This document shows positions 1-10,418 of a DNA stretch of 64,000 nucleotides, piece by piece. Made by a program: the position numbers and the translations under genes. The DNA comes from Heliocidaris erythrogramma (taxonomy: Eukaryota > Echinodermata > Echinoidea > Camarodonta > Echinometridae). The notes beneath the pieces are model-generated. The model was given only the letters and a program-made list of their open reading frames with translations, did no database searches and was not told the origin of the DNA. Where the stretch lies: the NCBI GenBank assembly GCA_025617745.1, contig CM046864.1, positions 31,563,239 to 31,627,238 on the forward strand. Reading direction: 5' to 3'. The number at the start of each line of letters is the position of its first letter. Position 1 is the stretch's first letter.

Positions 1-959
1 TATTTAACAGCATTCCTCAACGTATCCGTAATTGTTCAACCTTACATTAATTTAAATTAGCACTGTCACAACTGAGACCTTAATTTCGTTTTATTTTTTT
101 TTTCTTGCATTATGTATGACATGTTTGTTGTTTGCATCACAATTCTTTACCTTTCTTCTAGATCTCCCTTTGTGTAATATTTTTATTTGGTCCCCATGGA
201 AGACCAGTTGCACTGATATGGGTGTAGCTGATAATGGGCTTTCCAACCGTCTCTTATCTTCTTATCCCCTAATTTAAATCAATTGTAAATTTACTTTAAT
301 GAATGTTATACAATTGTACATTTTCATGTATTATATGTGTATTTTTGTGTATTTATATGTTGATTCATTATGTTCATCTTATGATATAATACACTAAGGA
401 TTACGGGCTCTTTTTTTGGTTCGAATAGGCTCCTCCCCTGGCCTGGTCCCCGCCTTTTGGTACCCACGGGTGGGGAAGGGTTCTTAGGGTGGTGGGAGGC
501 ACTTCTTGAGGGCTGACATCCCGTCCATATTTCATAAATTCATTTTTAAACATTGAATTTCCGCAGGGAGTAGGCCTAATAATTCCACCAACCCATGAAG
601 CGGGTTTGTAGCTTCAGGCCCAGCCAACCCATATACCTTTCCCTGTGAAGGGGAGCTATGCCAAAGAACAGCATGGCCATATATCCGCATGGCTTCAGTG
701 TACAGTACAGTATTATACACACGTGTTAGACCGTTCGCACGTACGTGTACAGGTCATCATACAGGTATAGAGTTACATCATTTGAAGCTTCATGGTCACA
801 CACACAGTTTAATGTGTATGTTTCACGACGTTCGCTACCGATAATTTGACACTTTATCAAAAAATATTTCCATAATGATTATGAATACGTATAATGATAT
901 TAATCCCTTCTCCCCTAGTAGTAGGGGGGAAGTCAGAATTTAGTATAAGGCGGGGAAAA
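1..959. other. Non-coding AT-rich sequence
   Basis: I see no gene here. The sequence is AT-rich with a short GC-richer patch near 425-520. The one open frame, on the minus strand at 532-720, has no recognisable domain, splice context or similarity to anything I know. Confidence 0.5.
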
Positions 960-963
960 CAAG

Positions 964-1797
964 TGCAGGTTTGTCAACTTTTGGAAAAAGCAGACCTGGG
1001 GGGGGGGGTCCCTCCATAATTCTCTGACAAGCAAAAAAAAAGAAGGTTTCATTCTAAAAGGGGGCGGGGCACAATCAACAAAAGGGCGGATCGTCTATGG
1101 TCAAAATGCATACTTTCCTGCCATTGAACGGGGGGGGGGGGGTGGGGATGGCACCGGCCAGAAGCACCCCCCCCCCCCGGGTCCGCCAATGGACATGTTG
1201 TAAATACTTCTTGGTTTGGTAAAAATAACTTTACCCGACTTTTTTATTTATTCACTTGATTATTGTAACAAATATACGGTACGGTACACAGCTAGCGCCC
1301 GTGGATGTCCACGGGGCACACAAGGTGCAGGTTTGTCAACTGTTTTTTTTTGGTCTTGCCAGCTTCTTGGAAAGTCGCTCAGTGGTGGGGGGAGGGGAGT
1401 TTGAGGGGGGGGGGGGGGGAGGAGGTGGCGACAATTTTTTTTCCTCAGACCTCCAAAATTCGCTCAGGAGTGTGTGGTTATGATGGGGGTCCCTGCATAA
1501 TTCTTTGACAAGCAAGAAAGTTTTGCATTCTAAAAGGGGGGGGGGGGCACAATCGACAAAAGGGCGGATCGTACATGGTCAAAATGCATACTTTCCTTCC
1601 AAAGGGGGGGGGGGGGTAGGGAGGGCACTGGCCGGAAGTACCCCCACCCTTATCCGCCAATGCACATGTTGTAAATACTTTTTGATAAAAAATAAATTTA
1701 CCCGACTTTTTTTACTTATGCACTTGATTATTGTGACAATTTAACGGTACGGTGATTAATCATAAACACAGCTAGCGCCCGTGGATGTCCACGGGCG
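964..1797 (+). repeat. Two tandem copies of a ~400-bp unit with terminal hairpin
   Basis: Copy 1 (about 964-1315) and copy 2 (about 1325-1797) share the same order of landmarks: gcaggtttgtcaact, a GGGTCCCT..ATAATTCT segment, an aaagggcggatcgt segment, a G run, catgttgtaaatactt, and a shared end at 1291-1315 and 1771-1797. That end is a hairpin; in copy 2 the arms cgcccgtgga (1776-1785) and tccacgggcg (1788-1797) are perfect. The copies differ mainly by homopolymer length. The open frames here cross G runs and are not genes. Confidence 0.8.
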
Positions 1798-2011
1798 GCT
1801 TTTGCTAGTATGATTATAATTGTATATTCTTTGATGACGGAAAATAAAAGAAACAAGCAAACAAACGCGCCAAATCAATTTCCAATTTTTTTTTGGTTTT
1901 AAATACATAGCAGACGACAAAGCGATAATGCGATCACGATAATTCCGCTATCGCGTCTTGGCGTACTCCGAACGTGCACGCATAAAAAACGCACAAGCAT
2001 AGAAAAGTGAT

Positions 2012-2045
2012 CGCGCGGAACTCAACTCGAGCTGAGTTCCGCGCG
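2012..2045. repeat. 34-bp near-perfect palindrome centred on CTCGAG
   Basis: The two halves are complementary at all but one pair. The outer ends begin CGCGCGGAACTCA and end TGAGTTCCGCGCG. It is GC-rich inside an AT-rich stretch and could form a cruciform. Its role is unknown. Confidence 0.85.
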
Positions 2046-2181
2046 TCGATCGTTTACGCTATCCTTTATTATTTTTCTTCAAACTCGTTAACCGATAACC
2101 TGTAGAATGCTGGGTAAAGTTATTTGGGGTTAATCTTATACATTCTAACTGTATACAAATTATTGGGGGGGGGGGGTGGTA

Positions 2182-2690
2182 TAGAGCCCACAAATGTAAA
2201 AATCAACCACAAATGTAAAAACAACCACAAATGTCATAACATGTCAACCACAAGTGTAAAAATAACCACAAATGTTACAAAAATCGCCCACAAATGTAAA
2301 AATCTGTTTGACCACAAATGTCAAAACATGTCGCCTACAAATGTAAACATTTCCATTTTTACCACAAATGTCATAACATGTCGACCGCAAATGTAAAAAC
2401 TCTTTGCTTCCATAATGCACCTTTGTAAGATAGGTTATGATGATATTTATGTGTGCCTGTGTGTGTGTGTGCGTTTGTTTAGCATTATGTCCGAGGACAT
2501 TTTCGGACAGAGAACAAAAAAAAAATCATGACAACAATGGTCCTCGGAAGGCGGACAATAGTCCTCGAACGTCGAACAATGAATTTATGCCTTATTCCGT
2601 CGACTGTCCGAGGACGAGTAACAATAGAGGAACAATAGTTGTCCTCGGAAGTAAAGCCATGTAAACGTGTGTGTGTGTGTGTGTGTCTAC
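2182..2690 (+). repeat. Left arm of a 4.7-kb inverted repeat: ACAAATGT array plus CCTCGG-rich segment
   Basis: Positions 2182-2400 are short units built on accacaaatgtaaaaa and ccacaaatgtcataacatgtc. After a spacer containing cctttgtaagataggtta comes a GT microsatellite, a segment rich in gtcctcgga and cgaggac (about 2480-2665), and a second GT microsatellite. The whole arm recurs in reverse complement at 6434-6909 in the same internal order. Confidence 0.85.
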
Positions 2691-3290
2691 CGACAGAGGT
2701 ATACTTGTCTGACTAATTGGACAGTCAAACACAATAGATTCCTTTATTCCGTCAGGCTTGTGTGGCTTTTTTGGCTGTTTGTGTGGCTATTTGAACAATA
2801 GAGAGAGCAAAGGGAAAGACACACAAGTATACCGGCGTGAGTGAGTGTGCGTGCGTGTGTGTGAGACTCCTGACCAATCAAATCCCTAAAATATTGAAAC
2901 ACCCTTTACCACAAATGTCAAAACATGTCAACCGCAATTGTACAAATTCATTAAACTAGTGGTATACTAGTGGTTTCCCTTTTTCATGATCAGTTTACAG
3001 AGACGGGGGGGGGGGGGGGGGGGGGGTTGAGGAGCTGAAAATTCACATAATCCATCTACATAGAATAGCAATTTATTTTATAAGCCTCAAGAGGGCGCCT
3101 CATATAAATTGAATTTGAAAGTAATTTTGTACTTTTTCATTTACATGATCTTTATTGATTATATATTTAATATATATTAATATTTAATGGTTTAGAAATG
3201 CATGGAACCTGTATGTTATCGTTTCAATCTAGTGATAATCAAATATATCATAAAAGTACACGTTGCATGTTGTTTTGATTAAATATGAAG
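2691..3290. other. Non-coding, with stray ACAAATGT units and a long G run
   Basis: I see no gene. Around 2905-2945 there are diverged copies of the accacaaatgtcaaaacatgtc unit. A run of about 21 G begins near 3005. The rest is AT-rich. Confidence 0.5.
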
Positions 3291-3445
3291 GGTTCATTGC
3301 CACTTGGTCTACAGCCAGTTGGTCTAACTTCATTCGGTCTGTTATCAGATGTCTAATGTCTGATAACCATTTAATCAATTATCAATTGGTTTAATTGCCA
3401 TTTCGTCTAATCATTAAATGGTCTAAATGGTCTTGTTTGCCTAGC
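3291..3445 (+). repeat. ggtctaa array, plus orientation (left arm of fold-back 1)
   Basis: Degenerate ~22-bp units read cacttggtctac, cagttggtctaac and catttcgtctaat. The same family lies in the opposite orientation at 5400-5730 and 6245-6380, so the arrays face each other. Confidence 0.8.
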
Positions 3446-3859
3446 TCTTGCTACGACTACGGACTACCATCTGACCATTGCATTGAGGGAGATCATTAAA
3501 CGGTTCCACGGAGAATAACAATGACGAATGCTCATGAATATGAAATATGGTTAGGATTAGGGTTATGTTTAGGGTTCCTCGCCTCCCCTCCCCCTACCCC
3601 CATGATGCTAGTGCCCCCAACATCTGACATATATAGCTAAGCCACTGATTATTGTCCACATGATCCATGCACTGTTTATACGTTTAAAAAGAATTACCTG
3701 AACTGAAGGGGGGCGGTGCCAATTCGTCGAAATTTTCACTAACCCCGCGGCCGGGGGTTAGTGGGTGTGCTGCCGGCTTCTTCTTGGTGACCTTCTTGTT
3801 CTGTAACACTGTTTTGTGTTTTCCAAGTCTTCGTAGGCACAATTTGAAACAATTTTATT
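3446..3859. other. Non-coding spacer
   Basis: No gene is visible. The segment holds a few GC-rich patches (3590-3610 and 3705-3765) and ends where the LINE-like 3' region begins. Confidence 0.45.
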
Positions 3860-4110
3860 TTCCCTGGGAGATCCACAAATTACAAGCACTGCTTTGTAGT
3901 GGATCCCCCATATTTCCTCAGAAATTAAAAATCTCTATTAATCATAATAATAATTTATTTATATGTACAGTCTACTTCTACACTTATGAAAGTAAATTGA
4001 ATATGTACATATATATTTTTTGATATTTTCTGTAATAATATCTGTAATGCCATTGTCTTTTTTTTCTGCTTAGAAATGAAATAAATACGAATTTGAATTT
4101 GAATTTGAAT
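3860..4110 (+). mobile_element. CR1-like LINE 3' end (5'-truncated)
   Basis: The segment has a small hairpin (gatccacaaattacaagca / gctttgtagtggatc), then an AT-rich stretch, an aaataaata motif, and ends in three copies of gaattt at about 4087-4110. A terminal hairpin followed by a short tandem 3' repeat is typical of CR1-group retrotransposon tails. No coding sequence remains. A second, diverged copy of this tail is at 5791-6244. Confidence 0.55.
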
Positions 4111-4189
4111 CTTCAACCAAGACTATAGGTACACATTGTCCCGACAAATATACATACACATTTTTTATGACGTAAAATTAAAAGGTAAC

Positions 4190-5095
4190 TTTTCGAGAAT
4201 ATTTTTGAAGTAATTGTATGCATATTTTTTTTTTTTTTTAATTTAATTTTTCTTTATTTACTTATTTATTTATTTATTTTTTATTATTATTTTTTTTTGA
4301 GGGGGGGGGGGGGGTCGTGGGGATAAAAAAGAGAAGGAAAAAAGGTGACCTGATGGAGCATGGTATTAATTAATTAATTAATTGCATGTACTTAATTATC
4401 TCATGAATAAATTCACTGATTAATTAATTAATCAATTAATATCTTAATGATTTTTTTATTATTGTTTTATTGCACTTTGCGTTTGATAATTTGTTTTTTT
4501 CTCATTTCATTTCTTTCGCTATCTTCTCTTATGTATATCTTTAACCTTCTATCATTTATCTATCTTTCGTCATGTTATTCCTTTGCTTTTATCGTTTCAT
4601 TTTTCCATCTTTCCGTATATCAATCTTTATATTATTTCTTCTATCATCTTTCTCTTTCTCTCTCTCTGTTTTTTTTTTCCTCTTTTATCCTGGGATTATC
4701 TTTCTATCATTTTGGCTATTTTGCATTATTTTTTCTTCTTATCTTTATTTTTTATTTTTTATTTTCATCTCTAATTTCGTTATGTTCTTCTTTTCCTTCT
4801 TTTTTATATAATCTTCTGTTCCATCTTTCGCCATGGTTTTCTTTATCCTTCCACAATTTCTCTCTCTCGCTCGCTCTCTCTCTCTCCCACTCTCTATCTT
4901 TAGTTTATGTCTTTATCGTTCTATCCCATAACCTTCTATCCTCCCTATTGTAATGTTATTCATCGATTAATCTTTACTTCTGTCCTTCCTTATATTACTC
5001 TTTATATTCATTGTTCCATCATCTTTCTCTCTCATTATATCATTGTGTTTCTATTCATTATTATCATCATTATTACTATATGTACCACAATGCAG
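4190..5095 (+). repeat. Pyrimidine-rich degenerate repeat (tctttccttatgttattc type)
   Basis: Positions 4190-4315 are T runs plus a G run, and 4360-4450 is TTAATTAA simple repeat. From 4440 the strand is almost all C and T, with recurring pieces such as ctatctttc, ccataacctt, ccacaatttc and tatgttattc. The same vocabulary fills 9310-10415. The long hydrophobic-looking open frames here (for example 4447-4953) follow from the base composition and are not genes. Confidence 0.75.
4940..4999 (+). repeat. 60-bp inverted repeat, left copy (partner 5731-5790)
   Basis: The reverse complement of 5731-5790 matches this 60-bp segment with a single difference (ttctgtcc against ttccgtcc). Flanking sequence on either side does not match. 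Confidence 0.9.
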
Positions 5096-5399
5096 GGAAA
5101 TGGAGCGTTTTTGGAAGTGGGGACTGACGCCTATAATTGCCCAGGTAAGAACTACGCTTTTCAACATTTTGTGTGCGAGCGAAGCGAGAGGCCAAACATT
5201 ATTATTAAAATGTGATCTCTTCTGAAAATATATACTGTACATAATCATTAAACAGAATTATATGAAACGTACGTCAAGACAAAAAGTGAAGGGGTTGCAG
5301 CCCCATCACCCCCCCCCCCCCCCCCCTCCGGGGGCGGTTACACGGCCTATGCAATGCATATATAACTATGGCAGGCTAACCTATTTGTCTGTAGTATTA
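5096..5399. other. Non-coding spacer with a C run
   Basis: No gene is visible. There is a short gcgagcgaagcgagag motif near 5174 and a long C run at about 5309-5326. Similar gcgag-rich phrases occur near 27390 and 27957. Confidence 0.45.
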
Positions 5400-5730
5400 G
5401 CCCACATGGATATCAGACCAACCGAACATTAGACCAAACGATGATTAAACGTAATGGTAATTAGACAAAGTGATGGTTAGACGATGTGGGTGTTAGACCA
5501 AGTGGGTTTAGACAAAATGCCTATTAGACGAAATGATGATAAGACCATTTGGTTATTAGACCAACTGGTTTTAGCCGAAATAGATAGTGGACCAAGTGAA
5601 CATTAGAAGAACTGATTGTTAGACCAAGTGGTGCTTAGACCAAATGGGTTTAGAACAAATGGGTATTAGACAAAATTTGGTTTTAGACGAATTGGTTATA
5701 GTGCTGACTAGACGAAGTGATTATTAAGGA
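5400..5730 (-). repeat. ttagacc array, minus orientation (right arm of fold-back 1)
   Basis: About fifteen degenerate ~22-bp units of the form ttagaccaaatggtnat. They are in inverse orientation to 3291-3445. The array continues at 6245-6380 after an interruption by a LINE tail. Confidence 0.85.
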
Positions 5731-5790
5731 AGTAATATAAGGAAGGACGGAAGTAAAGATTAATCGATGAATAACATTACAATAGGGAGG
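5731..5790 (-). repeat. 60-bp inverted repeat, right copy (partner 4940-4999)
   Basis: It matches the reverse complement of 4940-4999 at 59 of 60 positions. It sits exactly between the ttagacc array and the LINE tail. Confidence 0.9.
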
Positions 5791-6244
5791 CTAATGACGT
5801 CTTTGACCGTAAGCATCGATTGCGCTGTAGACCTCTGCTCCTCTTCCTATCTATTCTCCTCCTTTCCTCTTCTCCCTCTCTACTATCTACTGTTCTGTTC
5901 CGACGCTGCCTGTCTTGTTCTCTTCTGCATCCTATATGTGTTTGGTTTTACTGTTGCGTGTCGCGTCCCTTTCTTATATCTATTTTTTCTTTTTCTTTTT
6001 TTTATCCCCGTAGTCCGTCACACTTCATATTTATTTATTTGAGTGACCCACAAACTACAAGCTTGTCTTTTTGGTGGGTCTCTCTTTTCCTTCATATGTT
6101 ATTTTCCATTGTATGTTGAACATTCTAAACGAAATTTGTTGTACTTTTTGTGTACTTTGTAATTGATATAATGAATTTTCTGTATTATTTGTAAGTGTTA
6201 TTGTTGGAAATAAAAATGATTTGAATTGAAAAATTGAATTGAAA
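5791..6244 (+). mobile_element. CR1-like LINE 3' end (5'-truncated) interrupting the ttagacc array
   Basis: A pyrimidine-rich 3' UTR leads into gagtgacccacaaactacaag and a ggtgggtctc partner, a layout shared with 3860-4110. It ends in gatttgaattg-type repeats at about 6212-6243. The ttagacc array resumes directly after the tail, so the element seems to have inserted into it. The open frame 5767-6042 is UTR and has no reverse transcriptase motif. Confidence 0.6.
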
Positions 6245-6380
6245 CCAAATCGTTATTAGACGAAAAAAAAATGTTGATTAGACGAATTGGTGATGGACGA
6301 ATTGTTATCAGATCGAATGATTTTAGAACACTTGGCTATTAGACCAAATGGCATTAGACCAAGTAACAATTTACCATAAT
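6245..6380 (-). repeat. ttagacc array, continuation
   Basis: Units such as ttagacgaattggtgat and ttagaccaaatggca continue the array of 5400-5730 beyond the LINE tail. Confidence 0.8.
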
Positions 6381-6433
6381 GACTTATCTTACATAGGTGC
6401 ATTATGCAATTAGCAATGACTGGTCAGGAAATC

Positions 6434-6909
6434 TCACACACACGCACACACACGCACACACACAGCCTTGTATTGCTTTACTTCCGAGGACAAGTATTGT
6501 TCCTCTGTTGTTCCTCCGTCCTCGGACAGTCGACGGAATAAGGCACAAATTCATTGTTCGACGTTCGAGGACTATTGTCCGGCTTCCAAGGACCATTGTT
6601 CTCATGAGTTTTTTTTTTTGTTCTCTGTTTATAACTTCCACTGGTAGCTGGATTAACCTATCTTACAAAGGTGCATTATGGAAGCAAATAGTTTTTACAT
6701 TTGCGGTTGATATGTTATGACATTTTGTGGTAAAAATGGAAATTTTTACATTTGTAGGCGACATGTTTTTACATTTGTGGGCGATTTTTGTTACATTTGT
6801 CGTTATTTCTACACTTGTGGTTGACATGTTATGACATTTGTGGTTATTTTGACATTTGCGGGTGCAACGTTTTTACATTTGTGGTTGATTTTTACATTTG
6901 TGGGCTCTA
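6434..6909 (-). repeat. Right arm of the 4.7-kb inverted repeat
   Basis: Reverse complement of 2182-2690. It runs CA microsatellite (6434-6465), ccgaggac segment (6480-6610), taacctatcttacaaagg at about 6654, then tttacatttgtgg units to tgggctcta at 6909. Order and outer boundary agree with the left arm. Confidence 0.85.
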
Positions 6910-6914
6910 CAGGG

Positions 6915-7303
6915 GTCCTCAGAGACCCTTTAATCATCTATTATTTCTGAAAATATTGTGTACAAAACTTGTAGGAAATTTATTACCATTTCTTATGATA
7001 CCAAACATTATTGCTCTACCCAACTTGATGCATAGGAATTATTGAAAATTACATTTGAGTTTCTTTTTTGTGCATTATTTTTTTGTTTCTCATTTATTTA
7101 CTATTCTTTAAATTTATCTTTTTTAAAAGTCTCCAATTTTCTCTGAAAATTTCGATATAATTATAATCACATATTTATAATGCTTGATTTATGCTTAAAA
7201 TTTTGATATGCATTGACCACCTTTCCTGTGGTCGAGCAATTGGTGCATGAAAATGACAAATTTATCTGTCACATATGCGTGCCATCGGCAATGTAAGAGT
7301 TAA
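6915..7303 (-). mobile_element. TTAA-type MITE, copy 1
   Basis: Reverse-complement match to 7516-7985 and 35551-36054. Its head, on the right, reads as the reverse complement of ctcttNcagtgccgatggca and abuts TTAA at 7300-7303. Shared internal phrases include accatttcttatgataccaaacatta and gtggtcgagcaattggtg. The distal end is eroded. A TTAA target is characteristic of piggyBac and Kolobok; no transposase is present. Confidence 0.7.
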
Positions 7304-7437
7304 GATTTAAAATATTCTGTATGCCGAAAGAGTGCGCATCATTAGTCTGGGAATGTTATTCCGAAAGAACGGGGAAAATATATCTGTATTTAGATTTTTA
7401 ATATTAATTTTTCTTATTACTATCATTATTAGTACTG

Positions 7438-7441
7438 TTAC

Positions 7442-7474
<33 letters not shown>

Positions 7475-7514
7475 CATTATTGTTATCCGTTTGCTATTAT
7501 TATTATTATTATTA
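7438..7514. repeat. ATT microsatellite
   Basis: Two blocks of (ATT)n separated by a short non-repeat segment, lying between two head-to-head MITE copies. The long Ile/Asn open frames on both strands are products of this repeat. Confidence 0.9.
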
Positions 7515-7985
7515 ACTCTTTCAGTGCCGATGGCACGAATAATTATGTGACAGATAGACTTGGCATTTTCATTTACCAATTGCTCGACCACAGGTAAGGT
7601 ATATGGTGGTCAATGTTTATCAACAATTTAAGCATAAATCAAGCAATCTAAATATATGTTTATAATTATATGCTACCATAGAAAAGTTCAGAGAAAATTT
7701 CAGAAAAAAAGGAAAGATATTACCTTATTTCAACATTAAACAAATGAGAAACCAAGATGTTATGGACAAAAAAGAAACTGAAATGTATTTTTCAATAATT
7801 CTTGTACATGAATTTTAGTAAAGTAGTAATGTTTGGTATCAAAAGAAATGGTAATACATTTCATACAAGTTTTGTACATTTTGTGAAATGATAGATGGTT
7901 AATGAAGTGCATACATTTGAAAAGTAAGCATTGATCACATTTTGGTAAAATTTCGAACAGAGCTAAATCCGTTGGCACAGTAATA
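7512..7985 (+). mobile_element. TTAA-type MITE, copy 2
   Basis: It starts at TTAA (7512-7515) followed by ctctttcagtgccgatggca. The interior matches copy 3 along its length, including attgctcgaccacagg, aagcataaatcaagca and taatgtttggtatca. The right terminus (ggcacagtaat) has lost the final TAAGAGTTAA. It is head-to-head with copy 1, so 6915-7985 is an inverted repeat. Confidence 0.75.
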
Positions 7986-8162
7986 GTAAATATCATTACT
8001 ATAATTATTATTGTTATTATCATCACCACCATCATTAGCGACGGGTTAAAGTTTCATTTGCTCAGAATGATAGAATGATGTATTATCATACTGGAAAATC
8101 GCTAACGTAGAGTTTCCTTTTGGGTGTTTTTCTAATTCGCTAAGCTAGCTAAGCTAAGCTTA

Positions 8163-8279
8163 GGCTAAGCTAGCCATTCTTCACTCTCATGTATAAGATC
8201 ATATAAGAATGGCTAATAAGAATGGCTCACATAAGAATGGCTAAGCTAGCCATTCTTCACTCTCATATATAAGATCATA
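8163..8279 (+). repeat. Two direct copies of a 41-bp segment
   Basis: ggctaagctagccattcttc and its continuation occur at 8163-8203 and 8239-8279 with one difference. The preceding bases (8130-8162) are overlapping ctaagctta palindromes. Confidence 0.85.
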
Positions 8280-8282
8280 AAT

Positions 8283-8985
8283 TGTTAGCGGCAAACTGCT
8301 AGCAGTATAATAGTAGTGCAGGTTGTAATAGTGAGTATACTCGCTATCTGATCTCCCCATATTATAAAGTGTTTTAGCGTTGCTATAGCCTATCTCCTCT
8401 CCTCATATTATAAGTGTTTGAGCGCTGTTAGCGGTTATACTCGCTAGATCCTCTGACCATATTATTAACGTTCGACCGCTGTTAGCTGTTCTATTCACTA
8501 AATCCTGGTAGCGAACAAGCTTATATATAGGCACCCAGTACTTGTAGGGAAGGGCAGCTAGCGAGTATACTCACTATCCACGCACCCAGTACTAGTAGGG
8601 GAAGGGCAGTTAGCGATTATACTCACTATCCACGCTCCCAGTACTAGTAGGGGAAGGGCAGCTACTGAGTATACTCGCTATCCACGCACCCGGAACAAGT
8701 AGGGGAAGGGCAGCTAGCGAGTATACTCGCTAGTCCACGCACCAAGTACTACTAGGGGAAGAATTAAAGAATTAAGTGAGACAAATAATAATACAACACA
8801 CACCTTTATTAAATAGACCAGTATAGAATTTTCCTTCAAATAGTACATTAAAAAAGAAACCATGCAAATATGAAATCAATTGTGAGGGACACCCGTACAA
8901 TATGCATGGAACATGTTGCTAGTAAGATGCACCTCCCGAGATTAAATCTGCAAAGGCTGAATGGTTATGTCAAGGAAAAAAGTAA
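8283..8985 (+). repeat. Composite repeat, copy 1, with a five-unit 52-bp minisatellite
   Basis: The left part (8283-8530) has short pieces ending in actcgct. The minisatellite (8531-8763) has units of the form cacccagtactagtagggg plus agggcagctagcgag plus tatactcgctatc. The right part begins gaattaaagaattaagtgag and ends aatggttatgtcaagg. All three parts recur in the same order at 10419-11506. Each unit holds AGCGAGTATACTCGCT, a perfect 16-bp palindrome when not mutated. Confidence 0.9.
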
Positions 8986-9309
8986 ATTAACTTTTAATGA
9001 CATTAACCATAATTGAAGTTTAAAATGGAGATTTGGCAAATGTAAGTCAAAGTCCCCACTAAAGGAAAATCATGTATTTGCAGACTAAATAACAATCTAA
9101 CCAGTGGACATATAGGTGTGGTAGTGCATAGCACGTAGTAAAAATGAGAATGTAAGATAGTAGCAGGAGCTGTTGAATTAAATTCTCTATGGGAGTAAAA
9201 CTGTTGCTCAGAATACTAAAATACATGTAAATTGATTTTTTTTCATTTTCATTTAGTGGGAATGTATTTTTTTAGCGAATTTAGCGAATTTCTGCTCTCA
9301 TATATCTCT
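8986..9309. other. Non-coding spacer
   Basis: AT-rich with no gene. In the second copy of the composite repeat the corresponding sequence falls in the assembly gap. Confidence 0.45.
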
Positions 9310-10415
9310 CTTACTTATGATGTTCTTTGATTTTATCCTTCGGTATTTCTCTATGTTATTTTATGTTTTTCCTTCTATCTTCCTGTCTTTCTATCGTTTC
9401 TTTTGTCATTCTTTGTTTTTCATTCTTTGTTTTCATTCTATCTTTCCTTATGTTGGTTTTGCTTTTCCTTATATATTTCGTTATGTTATTTTTTTGTTTT
9501 TCCCTTCTGTTTTCCTTTCTTAATCTCTGTCCTTATGTTATTCTTAGTTTTTCCTCTTATCTGCCTTTCTTTCTATCATGTCTAATGCTATTCGTTGTTT
9601 TTTATTTATCTATCATTTCCTCTTTCTGTCTTCTTTATGTAATTCTTTGTGTGCCCTTATATCTTTCCTTAAGTTATTTTTTGTTTTTATCCTTTCACAA
9701 TTTCCCCTTTTGATCTTTCTTATGTTATTCTTTCTTGTCCCTTATGTCTTTCCTTGTGCTATTCTTTGTTTTCCTCCTTCTGTATTTCCCAATTCTATCT
9801 TTCCTTGTGTTATTCTTCTTCTCTTTCTATGTTTCTTTGTTCCTTTGTTTTTATATTTTTTTATAATTTTCAATTTTTATCTTTCGTATTTCAATATTAT
9901 TTTGTTCTTATCTCATCTTTTCTTATGATAATCTATTTCCCCTTCTATTTTCTTGTCTTTCTAGTTTCCTTATGTTTTGTCCTTATACTTTCTCTTCTTT
10001 TTATCTTTCCTTATGTGACTCTCTATTTTCCTTCTGTCTTTCTTTCCTTATGTTATTCCTTGCTTTTATCCCTCTTTTCCCCTCTCTTTCTATAGTTCCT
10101 TATGTTATTCTTTGCCTTTCCTTTTACATTCATCTTTTTCTCTTCTTTATGTTATTTTTTTTTTTCGATCTATCTAGCTTCTTCTCTTTCTATCTTTCCT
10201 TGTTCCATTTTTGTTATCCTTTTATTTTCACTTTCTATCTTTTTTATTTTATTTCTTGTTTTTATCCTTCCATAATTTCCTCATGATATTCTTTGTTTTC
10301 CTTCTATTTTTTGGTCTTTCTAACTTTCCGAGGGTTATTCTTTGTTTTGCTTCTATCTTCTTGTCGTTCTATATTTCGTTATGTTTTTTTAATCCTAATA
10401 CCGTCTTCCCTTTTT
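9310..10415 (+). repeat. Pyrimidine-rich degenerate minisatellite
   Basis: Around twenty-five degenerate units of roughly 40-50 bp are built from tctatctttcc, ttatgttattctttg and tttttccttc. The Phe/Leu/Ser-rich frames in all three plus-strand phases result from this composition and are not membrane proteins. Confidence 0.85.
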
Positions 10416-10418
10416 AAT

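Noticed and set aside
4447-4953. 168-codon hydrophobic frame resembling a membrane protein
   Set aside because: It lies wholly in a pyrimidine-rich degenerate repeat; overlapping frames look equally hydrophobic, and no family motif is present.
7307-7591. Ile- and Asn-rich frames on both strands
   Set aside because: Created by the ATT microsatellite between MITE copies.
9317-10417. Series of Phe/Leu-rich frames
   Set aside because: Translation of a ctttcctt minisatellite in all three phases.
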